A DNA stretch of 52,768 nt, taken from positions 1-52,768 of the forward strand of contig CAZKNF010000018.1 of the NCBI GenBank assembly GCA_964554105.1, given 5' to 3'. Under the pieces are notes generated by a model. The model was not told the origin of the DNA, ran no database searches, and saw nothing but the letters and a program-made list of their open reading frames with translations. Both the position numbers and the translations under genes were made by a program. Source of the DNA: CAZKNF01 sp964554105. GTDB lineage: Bacteria; Bacteroidota; Rhodothermia; Rhodothermales; VXPQ01. Of this stretch, positions 17,742-26,631 are shown piece by piece (the stretch's first letter is position 1; every line of letters begins with the position of its first letter).

Positions 17742-18839
17742 TTATCGCAACCTCTTCCGGCGATTTCTGATATAGTCCTCGAAAATATATTCTCCCAGAT
17801 CATCAAGGCTGGCATAGTAGGCCCGGCCACGGTTTGATTCCGTCAACTCGCGGACAAAGTTTTGCAAGTAGGGGTCACGAGCGATCATGAAGGTGGTAAT
17901 CGAAATACCCTCGCGCCGACAAATTACCGCCTCATCCAGAACCTTATTGACGATCCGGCGATCCAGACCGAACGCGTTACGGTACATGCGGCCATACTCG
18001 ACGTGGCAGCTGGGCTTACCGTCGGTGATCATGAAGATCTGCTTATTTCGGTTCTTCCGCCTGTGCAGGATGTCCCTCGCTCGCTGCAATCCTGCGCGCG
18101 TATTCGTGTAATAGGGGCCGACTTTCAGATAGGGTAAATCCTTCACGGATACCTCCCAGGCGTCATTGCCGAACGCAACGATATCGAGAGAGTCTTTGGG
18201 ATACTGCGACATGATGAGCTCCGCCATCGCCAGTGCGGTTTTCCGCGCCGGTGTGATGCGATCCTCACCGTATAGAACCATCGAGTGAGACAGATCGATC
18301 ATCAGTACTGTTGCCATATTGGTCTGGTGATCGGTCTCATGTACTTCGAAGTCGTCCTCTGATAGATTCCAGTTGTTTACCCCGGATCGGCGATAGGAAT
18401 TCGAAAGGGTGCCTGTTATGTCGATGAGATGTGGATCGTCACCGAAGCGCCAGGACCGTGTTTCGGGAAGACGTTCGTCGCCTCTCCCGGCATGGGGTGT
18501 TTTATGGTTGCCGCGCCCGCTTTTTCTAAGTTGTTGGAACACTTCCTCGAGTGAACGTCGGCGCAGGGCACGTTCGGTCCGTGCCGTAATCTGAGTTTCC
18601 CCATCTTCAGTTTCTTGAAGATATCCGCGCATTCTCAACTCTTCGATAAAATCACCGATGCCCATGTCCTCATCGGTAAGGCCGTACTTCTCGTCGAGCT
18701 GCGTGAGCCAGTGGAGAGCTTCCCCCGCGTCTCCGGCAGTGTACTGGAGCAGCTGTTGAAATAGATCAAGAAGTTGATCGAAGATTGGACGCGTATCACC
18801 GTGGCGAGTCGCGTCCCATTCCGTATACCTGAAATGCAT
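17742..18839 (-). CDS. von Willebrand factor A domain protein
   Basis: A 365-residue cytosolic protein. The N-terminal 120 residues are helical and charged, starting with MHFRYTEWD. A VWA domain occupies about 170-350 with MIDAS motif DLSHS (near 180), a conserved Thr in TNTRAGL, and the Asp in ITDGKPS. Proteins of this layout are often paired with a MoxR/magnesium-chelatase-type AAA+ ATPase and act as metal-dependent adaptors, but no such ATPase gene is present here. The downstream gene is rsmA. A (GA)12 tract lies about 175 bp upstream of its start. The precise role is unknown. Confidence 0.88.
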   Translation of the reverse strand: MHFRYTEWDATRHGDTRPIFDQLLDLFQQLLQYTAGDAGEALHWLTQLDEKYGLTDEDMGIGDFIEELRMRGYLQETEDGETQITARTERALRRRSLEEVFQQLRKSGRGNHKTPHAGRGDERLPETRSWRFGDDPHLIDITGTLSNSYRRSGVNNWNLSEDDFEVHETDHQTNMATVLMIDLSHSMVLYGEDRITPARKTALAMAELIMSQYPKDSLDIVAFGNDAWEVSVKDLPYLKVGPYYTNTRAGLQRARDILHRRKNRNKQIFMITDGKPSCHVEYGRMYRNAFGLDRRIVNKVLDEAVICRREGISITTFMIARDPYLQNFVRELTESNRGRAYYASLDDLGEYIFEDYIRNRRKRLR

Positions 18840-19002
18840 TGGGCACTGCCTGCTAGCTCTGCGAATTCTGCCTGTACGCCTTCTGCGCCGGGTCTGCTGC
18901 GGACAGTTCGAGTCTGCCGCTCAGCACCCAAGCATCATCATAACGCGTCACACTGTTCGTCCTCGTACGCATCGAAGATGGAAGGGCTCCGACGCCCGGT
19001 AG

Positions 19003-19043
19003 ACCGCCGAAGGGAGAGAGAGAGAGAGAGAGAGAGGCGGTTT
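19003..19043. repeat. (GA)12 microsatellite inside a 6-bp inverted repeat
   Basis: Perfect GA dinucleotide run at 19014-19038, flanked by ACCGCC (19003-19008) and GGCGGT (19038-19043), which are exact inverted copies. On the minus strand, the coding direction of the VWA gene, it reads as a CT tract in the loop of a hairpin in the region upstream of that gene. Such runs can change length by slippage. Confidence 0.85.
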
Positions 19044-19094
19044 GGACCTGGTGGCGCTCGCACCCGCGAATCCTCCGTGAGCTATCCCCGCGGT

Positions 19095-20291
19095 CTAACT
19101 GCCGAACGGTCTCTGCAAATAGCGTTCGGCGCGATCGTGCGAGCCTGAAGCATCGTCCATCGAAAGAACGTCGTGATACGCCGCGACAGCTTCCATACGC
19201 CGCCCGAGCGCGTCGTGTGCCATGCCCTGCCGCAGCCGCCCGAGCACTTCAAAGTAGCTTTTTTCGCTATCGCGCGCCGCCAGGGACTGTAGTTGATCCA
19301 GAAAGTGAAGTGCCTGGTCATACGATGCGTCGGCCATGTGGCTGCGAGCCAGGAAGTACAGAGCCTGTTCCGCCATCGCCGCGTTGTATCCGGTCTGGCG
19401 GTCCTTGTAACGCGCCAGCACACCCTGGAATACATCCCGAACTACCGGCCACTGACCCCACTTTGCGTACACACGTCCTTCGAGACTGTGGAAGAACGAG
19501 TTATCCGGATGTCGCTCTCGCAACCAGTCTGCATAGTGGACACTCTTCGCATAGTCATCCTCGTACAGATAGAAAATCTGCAGGAGAAAGTAAGCGGCCT
19601 CTGTCTGGATAAAGCGGCCATTTTCAACCGTCCGCTCGAGCTCGCGTATCCCTCGCTCCTTGTCGCCGTTCGGGAAGAATATCATCACCGGCTTCACGTA
19701 CGGGTACTTTTCCGGTACGGCAGCCGCGTAGAAATCGTAGATCCCCTTTCCGAACGCGTAATCCGCGTTGTCGGGCTCACGTTCGACGACGCCCAGCACA
19801 TAGTCCATCGCACGAATGCCGTCTTTCGCCGCCCTGAACCATTCGCCACGGTTAGATCGGAGCCGGCCACGAAAACCCAGAGCCGCCCCTTTGAAGAACC
19901 ACGCATCGAAATGTTCTTTGTCTCTATCGAGGAGAATGTCTGAGCGGCGAATTACCTCGTCCATGGCCGCGTAAAATTCATCGTCACGAGACTCATCCGA
20001 TAGATCTATCAGAATTTCCCACCACGTGTTCAGCGCCAGCAGAAAGGGCCCAACCGGGTGATTCGGATGACTTTCATCAATCAATTCAAACATCCGCTGT
20101 GCTCTCTCAAACTTCATATCGTAGAGAAAGTCGAGCCCCTTTTTCGTTTGATGCTGGACGACCACATCGTCGAGGATCGAGGCGCTTGCCGCATGCGTCG
20201 CTGGACTGGCACCGGCTGACGACTGAGCATCCGCCGAAATGGTCGTACAGAAGACGACGAGGGTTAGTATGGCTGAGAGAATCAATCGCAT
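19095..20291 (-). CDS. Exported tetratricopeptide-repeat protein
   Basis: The 398-residue product starts at the ATG at 20291 with a clear signal peptide (MRLILSAILTLVVFCTTISADA, ending about residue 22-24). The frame stays open to 20405, but those extra residues precede the signal and are unlikely. The mature part is helical throughout, with TPR-like pairs such as YDMKFERAQRMFELIDESHPNHP, DKEHFDAWFFKGAALGFRGRL and ASYDQALHFLDQL. These suggest a periplasmic or surface scaffold. No enzyme motif is visible. It lies between bioY, whose terminator precedes it, and the VWA gene. The specific function is unknown. Confidence 0.82.
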   Translation of the reverse strand: MRLILSAILTLVVFCTTISADAQSSAGASPATHAASASILDDVVVQHQTKKGLDFLYDMKFERAQRMFELIDESHPNHPVGPFLLALNTWWEILIDLSDESRDDEFYAAMDEVIRRSDILLDRDKEHFDAWFFKGAALGFRGRLRSNRGEWFRAAKDGIRAMDYVLGVVEREPDNADYAFGKGIYDFYAAAVPEKYPYVKPVMIFFPNGDKERGIRELERTVENGRFIQTEAAYFLLQIFYLYEDDYAKSVHYADWLRERHPDNSFFHSLEGRVYAKWGQWPVVRDVFQGVLARYKDRQTGYNAAMAEQALYFLARSHMADASYDQALHFLDQLQSLAARDSEKSYFEVLGRLRQGMAHDALGRRMEAVAAYHDVLSMDDASGSHDRAERYLQRPFGS

Positions 20292-20432
20292 TGGAAACTT
20301 CGCTTTTCCATAGATCGCCGCAACCGTTGCAATTTCTTCGGCTCCGGCATGTTTCGCACCCGCAATTATGATGCACGCAGAATCTATGCCGCGCGCAGAG
20401 TTCACGAGACATCTGACATCTTCTGTGATAGC

Positions 20433-20464
20433 AAAAAGGGCACCATCCTCGACGGATGGCGCCC
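20433..20464 (-). terminator. Intrinsic terminator of bioY
   Basis: On the minus strand GGGCGCCATCC, a 5-base loop, then GGATGGTGCCC and TTTTT. This is an 11-bp stem in RNA that is complete only on the minus strand, where the central mismatch becomes a G-U pair; on plus it is A-C. It lies 28 bp past the bioY stop and upstream of the TPR gene, which therefore needs its own promoter. Confidence 0.85.
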
Positions 20465-20492
20465 CCGTTAGACAAACTCACCGACTAACTTA

Positions 20493-21086
20493 CTACGATC
20501 GCCTGGTCAACTGCCGGCTACCGGTGTACAGAATGCTGACCATCACGATCTTCGCAATGTCTACAGGAATGAATCGCAACCAGCCTTTATCCAGCGACTC
20601 GAACCAGGTAGCATGACCTGCCGCGAAATGCAGCCAGAGGACGCCGGTCGTGAATATTATCACGGATCCCAGCGCCATCGATAGTGTGCTTCCCGTGAGG
20701 GAATTCCAGCGCCTTGAGGCGAGCCCCACCAACGCCGCCGCGAAAGGGTATCCAAACAGGTATCCGGCCGAGGCGGCGGTAAACAAATAGGCGAATCCGT
20801 AGCCATCACCTGCGTACACGGGCAAAAACAGACCTACGGTAAGGTAGAGGAGTTGGGCGAGCATACCGTTCCTCCATCCTAGAAAGAGGCCACTTCCGTA
20901 GACGGCAACCGTCTGAAGTGAAAACGGGACCTCCCAGATATAGATTCGAGCCTGCGCACCGAGCGCGGTCAGGAGGGCAAAGCCGGTGATGGCCAATATC
21001 TGCACCATTGCGGATGCGTGTTCCTCGCGAAGCGCATCTACGCCGGCCAGTCGAGGTGAATACAGTCGCAGTGCGGATGAAGCCAT
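20493..21086 (-). CDS. bioY: Biotin transporter substrate-binding subunit BioY
   Basis: S-component of an energy-coupling-factor transporter that takes up biotin. The 197-residue product has about six hydrophobic helices and the family signatures VPFSLQTVAVYGSGLFLGWRNG (split across helix 2) and GYLFGYPFAAALVG. Family members run about 185-200 residues. It stands alone: no ecfA or ecfT genes are nearby, so it would use a shared ECF module or act alone, as some BioY do. It lies downstream of metH on the same strand and ends in a strong terminator. Confidence 0.95.
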   Translation of the reverse strand: MASSALRLYSPRLAGVDALREEHASAMVQILAITGFALLTALGAQARIYIWEVPFSLQTVAVYGSGLFLGWRNGMLAQLLYLTVGLFLPVYAGDGYGFAYLFTAASAGYLFGYPFAAALVGLASRRWNSLTGSTLSMALGSVIIFTTGVLWLHFAAGHATWFESLDKGWLRFIPVDIAKIVMVSILYTGSRQLTRRS

Positions 21087-21236
21087 AGTTCTCAGGATGG
21101 GTGTATTAACGCTATCGGTATTGTGTACTGTTGCTCGCCAATCGAGATGCGATTCGTCGATTACGCGTCAGAACGTGGCTCGCTTAAACGTCTTCGGATC
21201 AATATACGTGACATCTTTTTTGCAGGCGTGACATGA

Positions 21237-24200
21237 TCAAGCTGCTTCCATGGCAACGGGTTCCGGGTCATAATTAAGACGGCTCGACAGCCACCGCTCC
21301 ACGTCCTCAACAGGCATGTCCTTGCGGTGGGCATAGTCAACGACCTGATCCCTGCTGATTTTGCCGACGTTGAAGTAGGTTGCGTCCGGGTGGGCAAAGT
21401 ACATCCCGCATACAGAGGCGGCCGGGACCATGGCGAGGTTTTCGGTCAGGTTGATGCCGGTTGTCGTCTCGGCATCCAGCAGGTCCCAGATAATCGGTTT
21501 TTCCGTGTGATCAGGACAGGCAGGATAGCCCGGAGCAGGACGGATTCCACGATATCGTTCGAGAATTAGTTCATCGGACGACAACGTCTCATCGGATGCA
21601 TATCCCCACATCTCTTTTCGGATGCGCGAATGAAGGAGCTCTGCGTAGGCCTCGGCAAGTCGATCCGCGAGTGCTTTCAACATGATCTTGTTGTAATCGT
21701 CATGGTCTTGTTCGAATCGTGCCAGCGGCTCCTCGATGCCGTGCCCGGCGGTGACGGCAAAGGCACCGAGATAATCCTGTACGCCTGAGGCCTTTGGAGC
21801 GACGAAATCGGCGAGTGCCCGATTTGGATGCCCGGGCGTCTTCTGCGCCTGCTGTCGAAGTGTATGCAGCACTGCGATAGTCTCGGATCGATCTTCATCC
21901 GCAAAAATTTCTATGTCATCGCCCACGGAGTTGGCGGGCCAGAGTCCGACTACGGCATTCGCCGTCAACAATCCCTCCTCATCGATTCGGTCCAGCAGCC
22001 GGTTCGCATCATCGAACAGTTTTTTTGCCTCGGAGCCGACCTCGGGAGACTCGAAAATCATCGGGTACTTGCCCTTGAGCTGCCACGTGATGAAAAACGG
22101 CGTCCAGTCGATGTATTTCCGGATCTCTGAGATGGGGAAATCCCGGAGCACCTTCGTGCCCTTCAGAGTGGGACGGGTGATCGGGACTGTGTCCCAGTCG
22201 CATGTGAACTTATTCGCGCGAGCATCCGCGAGGGAGAGGTAAGTTTTTGTGGACCTCCGTCCTTCGTGACGTGCCCGTAGTGATTCGTATTCCTCGCGCG
22301 TCTTATCAGCAAACGCTTTGCGGTGATCGGACATCAACTGATTCACAACGCTCACACTGCGGGAAGCATCCAGAACGTGGACGACGGGATTGCCATAATT
22401 CGGCTCAATCTTGACCGCAGTATGAATCTTGGACGTGGTAGCACCACCAATCAGCAGCGGGAGATCGAAGCTCAGTCGCTTCATTTCTTTCGCCACATGC
22501 ACCATCTCGTCGAGCGACGGCGTGATAAGACCACTGAGGCCGACGATGTCTACTTTCTGATCTATAGCCGCTTGCAGGATCTTGTCGGCTGGCACCATCA
22601 CACCAAGATCGATGACGTCGTAGTTGTTGCAGGCCAGTACTACCCCTACGATGTTCTTGCCGATGTCGTGCACGTCACCTTTCACTGTGGCAAGAAGCAC
22701 CTTCGCCTGGGGGGTCGTATCCTTTCGACGATGCTTCTCCTCTTCGATGAAGGGGATCAGGTAGGCGACGGCCTTCTTCATGACCCGGGCGCTCTTTACA
22801 ACCTGCGGTAGAAACATCTTTCCAGCCCCGAAAAGATCGCCCACGACATTCATTCCATCCATCAGCGGACCTTCGATGACGTCGATCGGGCTTGAGTACT
22901 TTTTGCGGGCTTCCTCGGCGTCTGCTTCTACAAACTCGACGATTCCTTTGACGAGAGAATGTCGCAGGCGCTCCTCAACGGGGGCTTCCCGCCATTCGAG
23001 AACCGGGCTCTTCGACTCGTGCTCGGCGCCGGCAAACGTCTCGGCGAGGTCGACGAGCCGCTCGGTCGCATCTTCGCGGCGGTCGAACAGCACATCTTCA
23101 ACGCGCTCCAGCAGGTCGTCTGGAATCTCATCATACACCTCGATCTGCCCGGCGTTGACGATGCCCATATCCATTCCCGCCTGCACGGCGTGATACAGAA
23201 AGGCGGCATGCATCGCCTCACGCACACGGCTATTGCCGCGGAACGAGAACGACAGATTGGAGACGCCACCGCTCACCCTCGCATAAGGGAGATTCTTCTT
23301 GATCCATTTCGTAGCCTCCAGGAAGTCAATCGCGTACCGGTTGTGCTCAGAAAGGCCGGTCGCAATCGCAAAGATGTTCGGATCGAAAATGATGTCTTGA
23401 GGAGGGAATCCGACGTCTTCGGTCAGAATGCGATAGGCGCGTTCGCAGACCTCGATGCGCCGCTGGACGGTGTCGGCTTGTCCATCTTCGTCGAAGGCCA
23501 TCACTATAACGGCAGCGCCGTAACGCCTGACCCTTCGAGCCTGCTCTATAAACGCTGCCTCACCTTCTTTGAGACTGATCGAATTAACGATGCCTTTGCC
23601 CTGGACGCACTTGAGCCCGGCCTCGATGACGGACCATTTGGAGGAATCGACAACAATGGGGACTCTAGATATTTCGGGTTCGGCCGCGATGAGGCTCAGC
23701 AACTTGACCATGGCAGCCTGGGAGTCGAGCATGCCTTCGTCCATGTTCACGTCGATAAGCTGCGCGCCGTTCTCGACCTGGTGGCGGGCGACGGAGAGCG
23801 CCTCCTCGTAATCTCCGTCCTTGATTAGCCGGGCGAATCTGCGCGACCCGGTGACGTTCGTTCGCTCTCCGATATTAACGAAGTTGGTCTCCGGGCGCAC
23901 GACGAGCGGTTCGAGTCCGCTCAGACGCAGATACTTCGGCGGATCCGGAATCTGACGAGGTTTGCTGCGTTCGGCAACGGCGGTTATAGCGCTGATGTGA
24001 TCGGGCGTAGTGCCGCAGCATCCTCCCACAATATTTATGAAGCCGCTCGACGCATAATCGGCGAACTGCTCTGCCATGAACTCGGGAGTTTCATCATAGC
24101 CGCCGAATTCATTCGGGAGGCCGGCATTGGGGTGGAGGCTCGTGAATGCCGTAGACACGGCGGACAGCTCCTCGATGTAGGGGCGCATCTGCTCCGATCC

Positions 24201-24938
24201 TAACGCGCAATTGAGTCCGACGCTGAGCAGGTGCGGCATATGCGAGATGGAGATCCAGAATGCCTCGGGAGTCTGTCCCGACAGGGTACGTCCACTCTGA
24301 TCGACCACCGTTCCGGAAATCATGACGGGCAAAGCCTTTCCGGTCTCATCGAAGATCTCCTGAACGGCATAGAGAGCGGCTTTGCAGTTCAGCGTGTCGA
24401 ACACCGTCTCAAATAGCAAGATGTCGACACCACCGTCGATGAGCGCCGCAATCTGCTCGCGGTAGCCTTCCGCCACCTCTTCAAACGTCACGGCACGATA
24501 ACCCGGGTCACTTACATCCGGCGACAGAGACAGCGATTTGTTCATCGGCCCGATCGATCCGGCTACGAATCGCGGCTTTCCAGGCGTCATCCGTGTGAAC
24601 TCGTCGGCCGCTTTACGCGCAATGCCCGCGGCGGCCAGATTGAGATCTCTTACGGCGGATTCGAGCTGGTAATCTGCCTGCGCTATAGCGGTTGCGGTGA
24701 AGGTATTTGTCTCGATGATATCAGCACCTGCCGACAAGAAAGCGGCATGGATCTCTGAAATCACGTCGGGCCGCGTAATGGACAGCAGGTCGGAGTTGCC
24801 CTTCAGTTCCGAGGGATGATCGGCATACTGCTCACCGCGAAAATCAGGCTCTTCCAGATCGTACTTCTGGATCATCGTACCCATGGCGCCGTCGAGCACC
24901 AGAATACGCTCCTTGAGAATCGATTTTAGCTCGTGCAT
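21237..24938 (-). CDS. metH: Cobalamin-dependent methionine synthase
   Basis: Transfers the methyl group of methyltetrahydrofolate to homocysteine through methylcobalamin. The 1233-residue protein has all four modules. The homocysteine domain (about 1-330) carries the zinc motif GGCCGT near 307, followed by the pterin-binding domain (about 350-610). The cobalamin cap and Rossmann domain (about 640-880) has DVHDIGKNIV near 755, whose His binds cobalt. The C-terminal reactivation domain (about 895-1225) has the RPAPGYPACPDH SAM motif. The ATG at 24938 is chosen because GGAGG lies five bases before it; the ATG at 24950 overlaps that site. The organism therefore needs B12 or makes it. Confidence 0.98.
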   Translation of the reverse strand: MHELKSILKERILVLDGAMGTMIQKYDLEEPDFRGEQYADHPSELKGNSDLLSITRPDVISEIHAAFLSAGADIIETNTFTATAIAQADYQLESAVRDLNLAAAGIARKAADEFTRMTPGKPRFVAGSIGPMNKSLSLSPDVSDPGYRAVTFEEVAEGYREQIAALIDGGVDILLFETVFDTLNCKAALYAVQEIFDETGKALPVMISGTVVDQSGRTLSGQTPEAFWISISHMPHLLSVGLNCALGSEQMRPYIEELSAVSTAFTSLHPNAGLPNEFGGYDETPEFMAEQFADYASSGFINIVGGCCGTTPDHISAITAVAERSKPRQIPDPPKYLRLSGLEPLVVRPETNFVNIGERTNVTGSRRFARLIKDGDYEEALSVARHQVENGAQLIDVNMDEGMLDSQAAMVKLLSLIAAEPEISRVPIVVDSSKWSVIEAGLKCVQGKGIVNSISLKEGEAAFIEQARRVRRYGAAVIVMAFDEDGQADTVQRRIEVCERAYRILTEDVGFPPQDIIFDPNIFAIATGLSEHNRYAIDFLEATKWIKKNLPYARVSGGVSNLSFSFRGNSRVREAMHAAFLYHAVQAGMDMGIVNAGQIEVYDEIPDDLLERVEDVLFDRREDATERLVDLAETFAGAEHESKSPVLEWREAPVEERLRHSLVKGIVEFVEADAEEARKKYSSPIDVIEGPLMDGMNVVGDLFGAGKMFLPQVVKSARVMKKAVAYLIPFIEEEKHRRKDTTPQAKVLLATVKGDVHDIGKNIVGVVLACNNYDVIDLGVMVPADKILQAAIDQKVDIVGLSGLITPSLDEMVHVAKEMKRLSFDLPLLIGGATTSKIHTAVKIEPNYGNPVVHVLDASRSVSVVNQLMSDHRKAFADKTREEYESLRARHEGRRSTKTYLSLADARANKFTCDWDTVPITRPTLKGTKVLRDFPISEIRKYIDWTPFFITWQLKGKYPMIFESPEVGSEAKKLFDDANRLLDRIDEEGLLTANAVVGLWPANSVGDDIEIFADEDRSETIAVLHTLRQQAQKTPGHPNRALADFVAPKASGVQDYLGAFAVTAGHGIEEPLARFEQDHDDYNKIMLKALADRLAEAYAELLHSRIRKEMWGYASDETLSSDELILERYRGIRPAPGYPACPDHTEKPIIWDLLDAETTTGINLTENLAMVPAASVCGMYFAHPDATYFNVGKISRDQVVDYAHRKDMPVEDVERWLSSRLNYDPEPVAMEAA

Positions 24939-24943
24939 TGTCG

Positions 24944-24948
24944 CCTCC
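24944..24948 (-). promoter_or_regulatory. Ribosome binding site of metH
   Basis: GGAGG on the minus strand with the 5-base spacer CGACA before the ATG at 24938. It overlaps the alternative in-frame ATG at 24950-24948 and so argues against that start. Confidence 0.75.
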
Positions 24949-25012
24949 ATGGGAATATATGGCTCGTGCAGGCGATGAATGGAATAGCGTAGGTACAGGT
25001 GAGAGGGTGAGT

Positions 25013-25034
25013 TGCTCCTGGCCGAATAGGAGCA
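25013..25034. other. Hairpin between the alpha/beta hydrolase gene and metH
   Basis: TGCTCCT (25013-25019) and AGGAGCA (25028-25034) form a perfect 7-bp stem with an 8-base loop. It lies 28 bp after the hydrolase stop and about 75 bp before the metH start. It is not followed by a T run on either strand, so it is not a typical intrinsic terminator; it could stabilise or attenuate the metH leader. Confidence 0.45.
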
Positions 25035-25061
25035 GCCTTACGTTCCGCAGCGAGTGACGCT

Positions 25062-25865
25062 TTAACCGAGGAAGTCCTTGGCTAATTCGGCGAAAGCTTC
25101 CGGCTGATCGGAATGGACCCAGTGACCCGCATTGTCGATTGTCGCGAACTCGGAATTCGGAAAGAGGCCCTTAATCGCTTTCTCGTCAGTACGCTCGATG
25201 TATTCAGAGTCCCCTCCGCGCACGAAAAGCGCAGGACCGTCAAATGTCCGGCTGTTATTGATTGCTTCGTTCAGCCGTTCATAATGATCGTGAATCGTCG
25301 AGAGGTTTAGCTCCCACTCGTACCGCTTTGTCCGCGACTCGTACGACAAATTCTTCAGGAGGAATCGCCGGACCGTTGGATCGGGGATGCCATCTGCGAG
25401 GGCATGATCTATATCGGCACGTGTGTCCATTTTCGAGAGGTCCACCGCCTTAAGCGCTTTGAGTATTTCCTCGTGCTTTGGCGGGTATTTTTTCGGCGCG
25501 ATGTCGACGACGATGAGCTTGTTCACGCTTTCGGGGTATTCGAGCGCGAACTCCATGGCCGTCTTTCCTCCCATTGAATGTCCGATCAGGTGGCTCTTAG
25601 GTATGCCGTGATCCTCGAGGAAATGCAACAGATCGGCCGCCATCGTGGGATAGTCTATCCGGTCTGTGTGGGGCGATCGTCCATGATTACGCTGATCGAG
25701 CGTGTAGACGGTAAAGTACCGGCAGAAGACGGATCGAGCCAGAGTGTGCCAGTTGCTACTCGCACCGAGCAACCCATGAAGGATAATCAGGGGCTCTCCC
25801 TCGCCATATTTCTTGTAGGCGAGTCGTAATTTTTCTTCAGGTATGTTCACGTCGTCTGAACCCAT
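25062..25865 (-). CDS. Alpha/beta-fold hydrolase (YbfF-type esterase)
   Basis: Serine hydrolase of 267 residues. The oxyanion motif LHGLLGASSNW lies near 29-39, the nucleophile elbow GHSMGG near 98-103, the acid Asp in the VRGGDSEYI region, and the catalytic His in DNAGHWVHSDQP near 247. The pattern matches the YbfF-like acyl esterase branch, but the substrate is unknown. Its first 19 bp overlap the end of the upstream UpxY-like gene in another frame, suggesting coupled translation; a GTG at 25850 is an alternative start that would leave almost no overlap. Confidence 0.92.
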   Translation of the reverse strand: MGSDDVNIPEEKLRLAYKKYGEGEPLIILHGLLGASSNWHTLARSVFCRYFTVYTLDQRNHGRSPHTDRIDYPTMAADLLHFLEDHGIPKSHLIGHSMGGKTAMEFALEYPESVNKLIVVDIAPKKYPPKHEEILKALKAVDLSKMDTRADIDHALADGIPDPTVRRFLLKNLSYESRTKRYEWELNLSTIHDHYERLNEAINNSRTFDGPALFVRGGDSEYIERTDEKAIKGLFPNSEFATIDNAGHWVHSDQPEAFAELAKDFLG

Positions 25866-26353
25866 TGTGCCGGAATATTGATCCGAATTGCCTGACGTAT
25901 AGCGGCTATTGCTACAAGGAGGTGCGTTTGACCCCGGTGCTCCCTGACCTCTCCGCGAAGCCCACGCATCGGTCCCTCCGTAACGACGACCTTCGTTCCT
26001 ATCGCCGGACGAGGAGCATAATCGACGACTGCAAAATCACCCTCCGAGCTGATGGCACGTTTGATGGATTCTATCTCATCGTCTGAGACGATCGCAGGAT
26101 CTCCATCGAACATCACGCATCGCACGATGCCGTCGGTTTGCAGCACGCGGAGACGGTCGCGTTCATCGACCTTCGCGAAGATATAATTCCGAAAGAGAGG
26201 CTCGACTACCTTCTTTTTCCGATCGCTCCACTGACGAAGTACCGTGTACGTAGGCAGGAAGACCTCAACCTGCTGTTGGGAGAGGCGATCTTCACACTTC
26301 TTCTCTGCGCGCGGAAAGGTATAAAAGACGCGCCAATACGCCTGACGAATCAT
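25847..26353 (-). CDS. UpxY-type NusG-like transcription antiterminator
   Basis: A NusG paralogue of 168 residues. The NGN domain (about 5-100) begins with WRVFYTFPRAEKKCEDRL and contains the PLFRNYIFAKVDERDR segment, and a C-terminal KOW domain (about 115-165) includes GTKVVVTEGPMRGLRGEV. UpxY proteins in Bacteroidota act in cis on long polysaccharide operons. Here the downstream gene is an ordinary hydrolase and no capsule or O-antigen genes are present, so the target is unclear. It is not the housekeeping nusG, which would sit with secE and rplK. Confidence 0.87.
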   Translation of the reverse strand: MIRQAYWRVFYTFPRAEKKCEDRLSQQQVEVFLPTYTVLRQWSDRKKKVVEPLFRNYIFAKVDERDRLRVLQTDGIVRCVMFDGDPAIVSDDEIESIKRAISSEGDFAVVDYAPRPAIGTKVVVTEGPMRGLRGEVREHRGQTHLLVAIAAIRQAIRINIPAQWVQTT

Positions 26354-26631
26354 ATATGAACCAAGACTGAGTGACCGACTTTCCCGTAATGCTCGATCTC
26401 GTGCCGGTTACCGACGGCACCGTCTGGCATCATTGCTGTGGGAGTCACTTGGTGGTGCTGGGTGTCAGATGGGCTGTCCCGAAATACCGCCACGAACCGG
26501 GTAAAAATCGAACAAAGGGGCGTCAATGCGAAGCAACAAATAACGGGGGGATGAGGCTGTCGTTCCCTGGACTCGGGTTGCCCGCTTTTGAATGGACGAT
26601 TGGTCGACCGGTTCTGAGTCGTCGATAGATG

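Noticed and set aside
18774..19148. 124-residue plus-strand frame through the GA tract
   Set aside because: It encodes an Arg-Glu run only because of the dinucleotide repeat and is antisense to the VWA and TPR genes.
22959..23828. 289-residue plus-strand frame inside metH
   Set aside because: Antisense shadow of a high-GC coding region; metH has full domain support on minus.
24951..25061. SAM, SAH or cobalamin riboswitch upstream of metH
   Set aside because: The interval is only about 110 bp, has one simple 7-bp hairpin, and shows none of the conserved core segments of these riboswitches that I could recognise.
26371..26628. 85-residue plus-strand frame between the UpxY-like gene and the GH3 gene
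   Set aside because: No ribosome site, mixed Cys/His/Trp composition without a pattern, no family.
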